NCBI GenBank assembly: GCA_003242885.1
Contig: QKMZ01000006.1
Location: forward strand, 1,481,563 to 1,545,562
DNA length: 64,000 nt
Origin: Candidatus Melainabacteria bacterium
GTDB taxonomy: Bacteria; Cyanobacteriota; Vampirovibrionia; Obscuribacterales; Obscuribacteraceae
Direction of reading: 5' to 3'
Shown one piece after another: positions 18,383 to 25,788 of the stretch. The position numbers and the translations under genes were made by a program. How positions within the stretch are numbered: the first letter of the stretch is position 1; each line of letters starts with the position of its first letter. Below the pieces are notes generated by a model. It did no database searches and was not told the origin of the DNA. It was given only the letters and a program-made list of their open reading frames with translations.

Positions 18383-19843
18383 TTACGGTGTCGAAGTTCC
18401 GTCAAAATTGATCTCGACCTCCTTGACGAATTCCGTCGCACCCGCTGGTGCTGGAGGTGCAGGAAAGGGTTCTGCTTCAAGACAAGTATCCATAGCAGCA
18501 CGCATAAATGCGACATCGGAAATGGACTGCTTTACGACCAGGTGCGCGATTTTGCCATCCTGTTTAACGCCCAATCCAAGAACAACATTTCCAGGTTCGT
18601 CAGGCTGCCAACGGTCTTTTACAAGCTGCTTAACCTTTGCCGTCCACTGGAGATCGTCGAGCTGCTGAGGGGTTTCTTTCGGGGCCGTGATTGGAGTTTG
18701 CCCTGCTGGAATTGCTGTTTTGATACCAGAAGCTGTAGACGTGGCCACCGTGGTTGCTTGGCCAGAAATTAGTGGCAAGGCAACGACAGCCTGCGCACAC
18801 GGAATTATCTCCGTTGCTTGATCGTCCAGTACCGGAAGCGCTGCGACTTTGCCGTCAGAAGTGACGGTAAATGAAAACAAAATTCGGCGAGAGCCGCTCG
18901 GGCTCTTCGAGAGAATTCCATCGGGAGGTTTGGGCAGCGGAATCGACGTAACGAGCGCTGTGAGAATCGAATTGTCGAACGCGACAGAACCGGATCTGCG
19001 CGTGATTCGATAGTTGTAGATATTGCCGCTCCCGTCGAGCAGCAGACTCAAATCGCAACTGCGTTGCTGTGTTCCTTCTGCCAACCATCTAGCAAGATTC
19101 AATTTCTCCGCTAGCTTTTGGCTGTACTCGTCAGCTTGCACTTGCGAAAAACGGCGCGGCACTGCGGTAGAAATGTGATCGCAGTATTCGGGCAGATTCG
19201 CGAGCACCACATCCGATGGTTTGAAGTCATATAAAAGCGCCAGCGTATTCACATCGCGAATGGTCAATACTTGCGGGACAATCATGCATTTGCTGTACAT
19301 TACATCATGCGGATCCGGGCTGTGATTGTGCAGGCCCAGAGCGTGTCCCAGTTCGTGCAAACACACTTCGCGCAAATAGTCTTTTTCCAGCCACGCCTTT
19401 GTATGAGTGAAGATGGTTATATTTGCTTTGTCTATGTGGTGCGGGCTGGTTTGTACGGTAGTCCATCCGGAATCCCATCGGCTAGCACCGGGCAAAAGTT
19501 TGAAAGAAAAACTGACCTGAATATCAAAAGGCGGTTTTTCGACAATTTGAAATTTGATTTTGCCGTCGGAAACGCGCTCGTACTCTTTGAGACAATTTTT
19601 GAGAATATCTGCCATGTACGGCTGATAGTTCTGAACACCTTTCGGCGGATTGAGATACACCTTAAGCGGAATGTCCTTGGGAAACCAGAGGCTTGGGTGG
19701 CCAAGTGTGGTCTCCATAAAATAGTTGTCTTTGTGCTGCGGCATCAGCAGCGGCATAGTCTGCGCGCTATTTCCCGACTGAACAGTGACGAGGAAAAGCG
19801 ACAGCAGAGAAAGGCTAGCGACGACAAAGCGGATTTGATTCAT
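18383..19843 (-). CDS. Secreted matrixin-like zinc metalloprotease with TonB-C-like domains
   Basis: The ATG at 19843 is chosen because it opens a signal peptide (VVASLSLLSLFLVTVQSGNS) and because longer frames run into the tRNA gene. In the 486-residue product, residues 163-173 are HELGHALGLHN, the extended zinc site HExxHxxGxxH with the third His at 173, followed by a DVMYS Met-turn: this is the metzincin/matrixin pattern. The last 230 residues contain two segments that resemble the TonB/TolA C-terminal fold (DGSGNIYNYRITRRSG... and KQDGKIAHLVVKQS...), a Pro-rich linker between them. It probably acts outside the inner membrane. The joining of a protease with TonB-C-like modules is unusual. 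Confidence 0.8.
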   Translation of the reverse strand: MNQIRFVVASLSLLSLFLVTVQSGNSAQTMPLLMPQHKDNYFMETTLGHPSLWFPKDIPLKVYLNPPKGVQNYQPYMADILKNCLKEYERVSDGKIKFQIVEKPPFDIQVSFSFKLLPGASRWDSGWTTVQTSPHHIDKANITIFTHTKAWLEKDYLREVCLHELGHALGLHNHSPDPHDVMYSKCMIVPQVLTIRDVNTLALLYDFKPSDVVLANLPEYCDHISTAVPRRFSQVQADEYSQKLAEKLNLARWLAEGTQQRSCDLSLLLDGSGNIYNYRITRRSGSVAFDNSILTALVTSIPLPKPPDGILSKSPSGSRRILFSFTVTSDGKVAALPVLDDQATEIIPCAQAVVALPLISGQATTVATSTASGIKTAIPAGQTPITAPKETPQQLDDLQWTAKVKQLVKDRWQPDEPGNVVLGLGVKQDGKIAHLVVKQSISDVAFMRAAMDTCLEAEPFPAPPAPAGATEFVKEVEINFDGTSTP

Positions 19844-19891
19844 CACCAGAATTTCTGTGATTCCGAAATTGTGATTCAGAGAATAAGAATT

Positions 19892-19963
19892 TGGCTCCAA
19901 CAGGATTCGAACCTGTAACCTGGCGATTATGAGTCGCTTGCTCCACCATTGAGCTATAGAGCC
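19892..19963 (-). tRNA. tRNA with CAU anticodon (Met elongator or Ile2)
   Basis: The 72-nt cloverleaf has acceptor arms GGCTCTA and TGGAGCC, D stem GCTC/GAGC, anticodon loop CTCATAA (anticodon CAT), T arm ACAGG-TTCGAAT-CCTGT and discriminator A. CCA is not encoded. The anticodon arm GCGACTCATAATCGC resembles that of E. coli tRNA-Ile2, whereas the T arm resembles elongator tRNA-Met; a CAU tRNA lysidinylated by TilS would read AUA. Identity cannot be settled from the sequence alone. Confidence 0.92.
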
Positions 19964-19988
19964 ACACCATAGGGCTGGAATATTCTAT

Positions 19989-20016
19989 TTTATACGATGA
20001 GCAGGAAAGCTGTCAG
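19989..20016 (-). promoter_or_regulatory. Promoter of the CAU tRNA
   Basis: Read on the minus strand, CTGACA (20011-20016) and TATAAA (19989-19994) are 16 bases apart, placing the transcript start about 15-20 bases before the tRNA. Confidence 0.6.
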
Positions 20017-20023
20017 CGATATG

Positions 20024-20086
20024 CCGGAGCGCCGCCATCTTGGCGGCTTTGAGTTTTGACTGACAACGTCACTATCTTGGCGGCTT
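20024..20086 (-). repeat. REP-like palindromic repeat, copy 2 plus half copy
   Basis: Positions 20024-20049 are the exact reverse complement of 7318-7343, with the GCCGCC/GGCGGC hairpin at 20031-20047. A partial copy (ATCTTGGCGGCTTT) repeats at 20073-20086. They lie beyond the 3' end of accC and beside the tRNA promoter. Confidence 0.6.
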
Positions 20087-20117
20087 TTTGCTTTCATTAA
20101 GAACGCCACTAAAATTC

Positions 20118-20193
20118 AAAGTCCAAGATGCAGGCTGGAAGGCGGCGTTCCCAGTAAAGTCCAAGATGCAGGCTGGCAGGCGGCGTTCCGGCC
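20118..20193. repeat. 38-bp tandem repeat, two units
   Basis: Unit 1 (20118-20155) and unit 2 (20156-20193) agree at 33 of their first 34 bases. Both carry GGCGGCGTTCC, which resembles the GGCGGCGCTCCGG end of the neighbouring 26-bp repeat, so this is probably a variant of the same repeat family. Together with the copies at 20024-20086 it fills the 253-bp gap between the tRNA and accC. Confidence 0.7.
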
Positions 20194-20215
20194 AGCGTGC
20201 CGACCAAAATTCAGG

Positions 20216-21571
20216 CTACTTCTTAGCTTCCGCCGGGGTCATGTGCTTCTCGATGAAGTCAGTGGACACATCGCCATTTTGGAAATGGTTGTTTGCCAAG
20301 ACCTTTTGGTGAAATGGGATGGTCGTCTTGATGCCGGTTATGGCGTATTCGTCAAGAGCACGCTGCATACGGTTAATGGCTTCCTGGCGGTTTTGCCCCC
20401 ACACGATGAGCTTGCTCAAAAGCGAGTCATAGTGCGGAGGAATTGAATATCCGGGGTAGCAGTGGCTGTCAACACGCACGCCTGGTCCACCTGGAGCGAT
20501 ATAGGCATCGACTCTTCCTGGCGACGGCAAGAAATTGCGGTCCGGATCCTCAGCGTTGATACGGCATTCGATGGAGTGGCCCGTGAACTTGATGTCTTCT
20601 TGAGTGAAGGACAGCTTGTGTCCGCTGGCGACACGAATCTGTTCTTTAATAAGGTCAATGCCGGTAATGTACTCAGTGACCGGGTGCTCGACCTGAATAC
20701 GAGTATTCATTTCCATGAAATAGAACTTGTCGTTGGCGAAGATGAACTCGACGGTTCCAGCGCCTTCATAACCAATTTGCAACGCAGCGCGCACTGCCGC
20801 ATCACCCATTTGCTTTCTCATTTCAGGGCTGATTGCCGGACTGGGCGCCTCTTCAATTAGTTTTTGGTGACGTCTTTGCACCGAGCAATCGCGCTCGCCG
20901 AGGTGGACACAATTGCCGTGTGAATCAGCCAACACCTGAATTTCAATATGGCGAATTGGTTTTAAATATTTTTCTATGTATACGCCACCGTCACCAAAGG
21001 CAGCAGACGCTTCGCTTCTTGCAGCAGAAATTGCATTAGCAAGTTGAGCTTGGTCATGAGCGACACGCATTCCGCGTCCGCCACCACCTGCGGTTGCTTT
21101 GATGATGACGGGAAAACCTATATCGTTAGCGAGTTTGAAAGCTTCTGCATCATGTGTGATCAGTCCCTGACTGCCAGGCACAACAGGCACATTTGCGGCG
21201 CGCATTGTTTCGCGCGCAGATGCTTTATCACCCATCGAATTGATGGCGGTGATTGATGGTCCGATGAATTTAATGCGGTGATCTGCGCAGATTTGCGCAA
21301 AGTTTGCATTCTCTGAAAGGAAACCATAACCAGGGTGAATGGCATCTGCACCGGTCACAACTGCAGTCGAAATCAACGCAGGAATGTGGAGATAGCTGCG
21401 ATTCGATGGCGGAGGTCCGATGCAGAAAGCTTCATCGGCAAGTTTTACGTGGAGCGACTCAGCGTCAGCCTGTGAATAAACGGCGACCGTACGCACGTTC
21501 ATCTCTCGGCACGCTCTGATGACTCTGAGAGCGATCTCGCCGCGATTTGCAATTAGAACCTTTTCGATCAA
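20216..21571 (-). CDS. accC: Biotin carboxylase subunit of acetyl-CoA carboxylase
   Basis: The 451-residue protein has the usual family length and is collinear with AccC. It begins MIEKVLIANRGEIALRVIRA, has the glycine-rich ATP-grasp loop KATAGGGGRGMRV at about 159-171, the biotin-carboxylase signature with RHQKLIEEAPSPA, and the metal-binding region ending EMNTRIQVEHPVTE. It uses ATP and bicarbonate to carboxylate biotin on AccB, the first half-reaction of malonyl-CoA synthesis for fatty acids. It is the last gene of the efp-accB-accC run on the minus strand, 88 bases after accB. The carboxyltransferase genes are not in the window. Confidence 0.97.
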   Translation of the reverse strand: MIEKVLIANRGEIALRVIRACREMNVRTVAVYSQADAESLHVKLADEAFCIGPPPSNRSYLHIPALISTAVVTGADAIHPGYGFLSENANFAQICADHRIKFIGPSITAINSMGDKASARETMRAANVPVVPGSQGLITHDAEAFKLANDIGFPVIIKATAGGGGRGMRVAHDQAQLANAISAARSEASAAFGDGGVYIEKYLKPIRHIEIQVLADSHGNCVHLGERDCSVQRRHQKLIEEAPSPAISPEMRKQMGDAAVRAALQIGYEGAGTVEFIFANDKFYFMEMNTRIQVEHPVTEYITGIDLIKEQIRVASGHKLSFTQEDIKFTGHSIECRINAEDPDRNFLPSPGRVDAYIAPGGPGVRVDSHCYPGYSIPPHYDSLLSKLIVWGQNRQEAINRMQRALDEYAITGIKTTIPFHQKVLANNHFQNGDVSTDFIEKHMTPAEAKK

Positions 21572-21659
21572 CTCTTGCTCGCTTCGTTCGTTTTAGTGGT
21601 TTTCCAAATCAGCCTTTGCTGAATTTCTTGTTGTCGCGAATAAGACGCGCTGCTTTCGC

Positions 21660-22172
21660 TTAGCCTTTCGGGTCAACGAGGAAAAGCGTCTGCCCGTATT
21701 CAACGGTCGTACCGTTGTCTACGCACACCTTCACGATTTTGCCCGACACTTCCGCAGGCATATCGTTCATCAGCTTCATCGCTTCGATGATGCAAACGGT
21801 CTGACCTACAGCGATGCGGTCGCCGATATCAACGAATGGTGCAGCGGTCGGTGATGCAGCACGATAGAACGTACCGACCATCGGCGAGGTCACTGCAACA
21901 TAGCCGTTGTTGCCACTCACAGGCTCCTCCGCTTTAGGCGGCGGCGCAGCTTGTGCGGCAGGAGCCGGCTCAAACGACATTGCCTTGACCGGCACATGAT
22001 GCGCAACTGCAGCTGCCATCGGCGTCTCAGCTATGATCGACGAAGGTGCAAATTGTACGGCGTTTTTCTTGATGGTTATTTTCTGGTCGCCGAATTCCAG
22101 AGTCAGCTCAGTAATATCCGTTTGGCTTACAACGGAGAGCAATTCACGAATTTGATTTAGGTCTATCTTCAT
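21660..22172 (-). CDS. accB: Biotin carboxyl carrier protein of acetyl-CoA carboxylase
   Basis: The ATG at 22172 gives a family-like N-terminus (MKIDLNQIRELLSVVSQ) and 170 residues; a TTG at 22202 is a less likely start. An N-terminal helical part is followed by an Ala/Pro-rich mobile linker (about residues 60-90), and by the biotinyl domain beginning near VTSPMVGTFYRA. The biotinylated lysine is in EAMKLMND near residue 137. The domain ends with the expected YGQTLFLVDP. AccB shuttles carboxyl groups from AccC to the transferase. It lies 40 bases after efp, forming the arrangement efp-accB that is common in bacteria. Confidence 0.97.
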   Translation of the reverse strand: MKIDLNQIRELLSVVSQTDITELTLEFGDQKITIKKNAVQFAPSSIIAETPMAAAVAHHVPVKAMSFEPAPAAQAAPPPKAEEPVSGNNGYVAVTSPMVGTFYRAASPTAAPFVDIGDRIAVGQTVCIIEAMKLMNDMPAEVSGKIVKVCVDNGTTVEYGQTLFLVDPKG

Positions 22173-22211
22173 TTCCAATGTCCGGGCGATTGTTTCAGTC
22201 AAAATACAGGT

Positions 22212-22772
22212 TTATACGCGAGTAAGGTACTTGCGGTTTCTGGTATCGACTTTTATTTTGTCGCCGACCTTGATGTGGAAAGGCACCTGAATGGTGGCAC
22301 CGGTTTCCAAAGTTGCTGGCTTACCGCCACCAGAAGAAGTATCGCCGCGCTCATCCGGAACTGTTTCAGTAACTTCGAGCTCAACGGTATTCGGCAAGTC
22401 TACGCCGATGACACGGTTGTCGTACTTCATAACGATGATGCCTTCGCATCCTTCTTTCAAGAATTCAGCCCCAGAACCGATGGTTTTTTCGGCAAGCTCG
22501 ATCTGCTCATAGCTAGCGATGTCCATCATGGCGTAGTTTTCACCGGCTTTGTAAACAAAGCTCATTTCAGCCTTTTCGACAATTGCTTGGGGCAATTTTT
22601 CGCCTGCTCTAAACGTCGTTTCGAGTACGTTTTGCGTCTCGAGATTTCTCATCTTCGTGCGTACAAACGCAGAACCTTTTCCTGGTTTGACGTGCATAGC
22701 TTCAACAACCTGCCATACGCCGTTGTTCCACTCAACAGTTACCCCTGGTCGAAAATCATTACTGGAGATCAT
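22212..22772 (-). CDS. efp: Translation elongation factor P
   Basis: The ATG at 22772 has AGGA eight bases upstream and yields 186 residues, the normal EF-P length. The three-barrel layout is visible: the KOW-like N-terminal domain with the loop KPGKGSAFVRTK, whose Lys32 is the equivalent of the post-translationally modified Lys34 of E. coli; the central OB domain; and the C-terminal OB domain ending KVDTRNRKYLTRV. EF-P relieves ribosome stalling at polyproline. I see no modification gene (epmA, epmB or earP) in the window. It is the first gene of the efp-accB-accC run, divergent from valS. Confidence 0.97.
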   Translation of the reverse strand: MISSNDFRPGVTVEWNNGVWQVVEAMHVKPGKGSAFVRTKMRNLETQNVLETTFRAGEKLPQAIVEKAEMSFVYKAGENYAMMDIASYEQIELAEKTIGSGAEFLKEGCEGIIVMKYDNRVIGVDLPNTVELEVTETVPDERGDTSSGGGKPATLETGATIQVPFHIKVGDKIKVDTRNRKYLTRV

Positions 22773-22922
22773 GTGCCGGTCCTGTAAAACTGTGTTGCCC
22801 AAAACTAGTCAAGACAAAATCGAAGCTTGACGCCAACCGGCAATTCTAACATCAGTAGCCCTCCCTGCCGGTTTAGATAAGTTGCGTTTGTGTCTTTGCG
22901 TCACAGAATTCCTCTTTGCAAG

Positions 22923-22952
22923 TGGACGATGGACTCGAAGGCTGGATATAAT
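22923..22952 (+). promoter_or_regulatory. Likely valS promoter
   Basis: TGGACG (22923-22928) and a consensus TATAAT (22947-22952) are 18 bases apart, leaving a leader of about 45 bases before the valS ATG. No T-box-like leader is evident in this short distance. Confidence 0.5.
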
Positions 22953-23002
22953 CGAGGTTTCCGAACTATTTCGGAAGTTCACACCGCTTTCCTGGAGCGC
23001 AC

Positions 23003-25690
23003 ATGTCCACCCCGAGCACAAAGACAGCAACATCTATGTCACCTGATTCGACGTCTGGAGCCTACAACCCAAAGGAAGTCGAGGCTAAGTGGACCAAAGA
23101 GTGGTTTGATAAGGAAGTTTTCGACCTTGACATCATACCGGATCGCCCGGTGTTCTCATGCGCGCTGCCGCCGCCCAACATCACCGGCAATCTTCATATG
23201 GGCCACGCCCTCAACGGCACTTTGCAAGATGTTTTAATTCGTCTCAAACGCATGCAAGGCTACAGCGTGCTCTGGCAGCCAGGCACAGACCACGCTGGTA
23301 TCTCCACCCAGATGGTTGTTGAGCGCAAACTTAAGCAGGAAGGTATAAAACGCCGCGATCTCGGGCGCGAAAAGTTTATTGAAAAAGTCTGGGAGTGGCG
23401 CAAACAGTACGGCGACACCATCATGCAGCAATACCGTCGCCTGGGCGTCAGCTTCAGCTGGGACCGCATCGCTTTCACAATGGATGAGAGTTATGTAAAA
23501 GCGATTTATCGCGCCTTCTGCATCCTATACAAAGAAGGCTATATCTACCGTGGCAATCGCATCTGCAACTGGTGCCCGCGCTGCTTGACCAGCCTTTCGG
23601 ACCTGGAAGTCGAGCACGAAGATACGAAAGGTCATCTTTATCTAATTAAATATCCGCTAACAGAAGGCGAAGGTGGTCTGACCGTTGCCACGACCAGACC
23701 AGAAACTCTGCTTGGCGACGTTGCGGTTGCCGTTCACCCTGCAGACGATCGATATAAGCAGTACGTGGGCAAAATGGTAAGACTCCCGCTCACCAATCGT
23801 GAAATTCCTGTCATCGCCGACAATTATGTAGAACGCGAGTTCGGCACCGGTTGCTTGAAGATTACTCCGGCGCACGATGCCAACGATTGGGAAGTGGGTC
23901 AGCGCCACAATTTGTCAGCGCCGATTGTTATCGACAGCGAAGGGAAGTTGAGCGCCAACGAGTTGGTTCCTGAGCGTTTCCACGGCAAAGATCGTTTCGT
24001 CGTCCGCAAAGAAGCGGTTGCAGAACTCGAAGAAGCCGGTTTGATGGTCGAGATTAAGGACTATGAGCACGGCGTAGGGCACTGCGAACGGTGCCACACC
24101 GTTATCGAGCCATACCTGTCAGATCAGTGGTATTGCTCGATGAAAGAACTCGCCGAGCCTGCAATCAAAGTAGTTGAAGAAGAGCGTATCAAGTTCGTAC
24201 CTGAGCGATATGCGGCAACGTATTTAGATTGGATGAAAAACATCCGCGACTGGAATATCAGCCGTCAGCTGTGGTGGGGTCATCGCATTCCTGTTTGGAC
24301 GTGTGAAAACGAACACGTCGATGCGTACGAAACCGCACCAGAGCAGTGCAGCAAGTGCGATTCAAAGACTCTCACACAAGACGAGGATGTGCTTGACACC
24401 TGGTTCTCGTCAGCGCTTTGGCCCTTTGCCACGCTCGGTTGGCCCGAAGAAACGCGTGAGTTCAAAGTGTTTTATCCAACCACGATCTTGTCGACAGCCC
24501 GTGAGATTATCAATCTCTGGGTAGCTCGTATGATTTTTACAAGCTTGAAATTTGTGAAAACAATTCCATTTAAGGAAGTATTGATCCATCCGGTCATTCA
24601 AACGCCGGATGGTAAGCGCATGTCCAAATCCAAAGGCAATGCGGTTGATCCACTGGACATGATCGAGAAATACGGCGCCGATGCGAATAGATTTTGGTTC
24701 GCATCAGTCGGCATCAAAGGCGATCAAGATGTTCGCTTCCGCGAGGATCGCTTGGATGAATACAAACGCTTTGCAAACAAGTTGTGGAACGCAGGAAGAT
24801 TTGTGCTTTCTCAACTCGAGGGTTATACACCTGCTCCTATTGATGCAGAAACCCTGACCCTGGCTGACAGATGGATCTTGCACCGCTTCAACACGATGTT
24901 GAAGAATGTTGCTCACGCATACAACGAATACGATTTCCACGATGCAACCCGCGAAATCTATGATTTCACATGGGACCATTATTGCGACTGGTATATCGAA
25001 ATCGCCAAAATTCAAATGGCAAAACCAGAATTGAAAGAGCAAACACAACGCGTTTTGCACAATATATTCGAAGGCTTGATGCGTGCTATGCACCCGACGG
25101 CTCCGTTTATCACGGACGAACTTTGGAGCAGAACACCGAAGTCAGAGTTGTTCGACAACTACGATTCGATTATGTTCGCGCCTTATCCGCGTGATGACGA
25201 ACGGTTTTTCAATGAACAATCAGATGTAGAAATGGGTCTGATTATGAAGATTATTCGCTCAGTGAGAAACATTCGCCAGACCTTCAACGTACCGGCGTCG
25301 TCGGAAGTCGAAGTTATCATTCAAGCGGAAAACTCCGATGAGAAGAAGCTACTCGAAGCAAACGTTGATTACATCAAGCGTTTGGCAAAGGCAAGCAAAG
25401 TTGATTTTGAACTCTCCACTCTGCCACCACGTTCAGCATGGGACAAGGTTGGTTCGATCAAAGTTGCAATTCCGCTAGGCAACACGATTGATATCGAAAA
25501 AACTCGCGAGAAGTTGAAACAGCAACTTGCCGCCACCGAGAAGGAACTCGCGAAGCAAGCTCAGATCATCGGTAATCCTGATTTCGCAAAGAAGGCGCCG
25601 CCAGAGAAAGTACAAATCATCAAGGACCAAATCGCTGATTTGGAACACAAGAAAAACAGCATCAACGAACAACTGAAGATGCTGGATTAA
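23003..25690 (+). CDS. valS: Valyl-tRNA synthetase
   Basis: This 895-residue class I synthetase starts at an ATG with GGAGC five bases upstream. The HIGH-type motif is HMGH at 65-68 (in PPNITGNLHMGHALNG), the editing domain follows (ATTRPETLLGD, then GTGCLKITPAHD), and the KMSKS-type motif is RMSKS at 539-543. An anticodon-binding helical domain and a C-terminal coiled coil (about 830-895, with TREKLKQQLAATEKELAK) complete the bacterial ValRS plan. It charges tRNA-Val and edits mischarged threonine. It is monocistronic and divergent from efp. Confidence 0.98.
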   Translation: MSTPSTKTATSMSPDSTSGAYNPKEVEAKWTKEWFDKEVFDLDIIPDRPVFSCALPPPNITGNLHMGHALNGTLQDVLIRLKRMQGYSVLWQPGTDHAGISTQMVVERKLKQEGIKRRDLGREKFIEKVWEWRKQYGDTIMQQYRRLGVSFSWDRIAFTMDESYVKAIYRAFCILYKEGYIYRGNRICNWCPRCLTSLSDLEVEHEDTKGHLYLIKYPLTEGEGGLTVATTRPETLLGDVAVAVHPADDRYKQYVGKMVRLPLTNREIPVIADNYVEREFGTGCLKITPAHDANDWEVGQRHNLSAPIVIDSEGKLSANELVPERFHGKDRFVVRKEAVAELEEAGLMVEIKDYEHGVGHCERCHTVIEPYLSDQWYCSMKELAEPAIKVVEEERIKFVPERYAATYLDWMKNIRDWNISRQLWWGHRIPVWTCENEHVDAYETAPEQCSKCDSKTLTQDEDVLDTWFSSALWPFATLGWPEETREFKVFYPTTILSTAREIINLWVARMIFTSLKFVKTIPFKEVLIHPVIQTPDGKRMSKSKGNAVDPLDMIEKYGADANRFWFASVGIKGDQDVRFREDRLDEYKRFANKLWNAGRFVLSQLEGYTPAPIDAETLTLADRWILHRFNTMLKNVAHAYNEYDFHDATREIYDFTWDHYCDWYIEIAKIQMAKPELKEQTQRVLHNIFEGLMRAMHPTAPFITDELWSRTPKSELFDNYDSIMFAPYPRDDERFFNEQSDVEMGLIMKIIRSVRNIRQTFNVPASSEVEVIIQAENSDEKKLLEANVDYIKRLAKASKVDFELSTLPPRSAWDKVGSIKVAIPLGNTIDIEKTREKLKQQLAATEKELAKQAQIIGNPDFAKKAPPEKVQIIKDQIADLEHKKNSINEQLKMLD

Positions 25691-25722
25691 CACCTGCAAG
25701 CGCTTTCGCAAACGGCCAGGGC

Positions 25723-25739
25723 GCCGGCTTCCAGCCGGC
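25723..25739 (+). repeat. GCCGGCT hairpin (REP-like), 3' of valS
   Basis: A perfect seven-base-pair stem GCCGGCT-TCC-AGCCGGC followed by TTTAG, with a half site (CGCCGGCTTCCA) at 25757-25768. It lies between valS and the membrane-protein gene and may terminate valS. Its stem-TTC-like-loop-stem design resembles the hairpin at 28055-28071. Confidence 0.5.
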
Positions 25740-25788
25740 TTTAGAAACCGTCAGTACGCCGGCTTCCATCGACTTCGTCGAGGCAACA

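Noticed and set aside
19271..19918. A 215-residue plus-strand open frame across the metalloprotease and the tRNA
   Set aside because: It runs through the tRNA gene and opposes the protease; the other strand holds the true genes.
20024..20193. A CRISPR array
   Set aside because: Only two full repeat units with no spacer of constant size and no cas genes nearby.
22275..22787. A 170-residue plus-strand open frame opposite efp
   Set aside because: efp is certain on the other strand; this frame has no motif.
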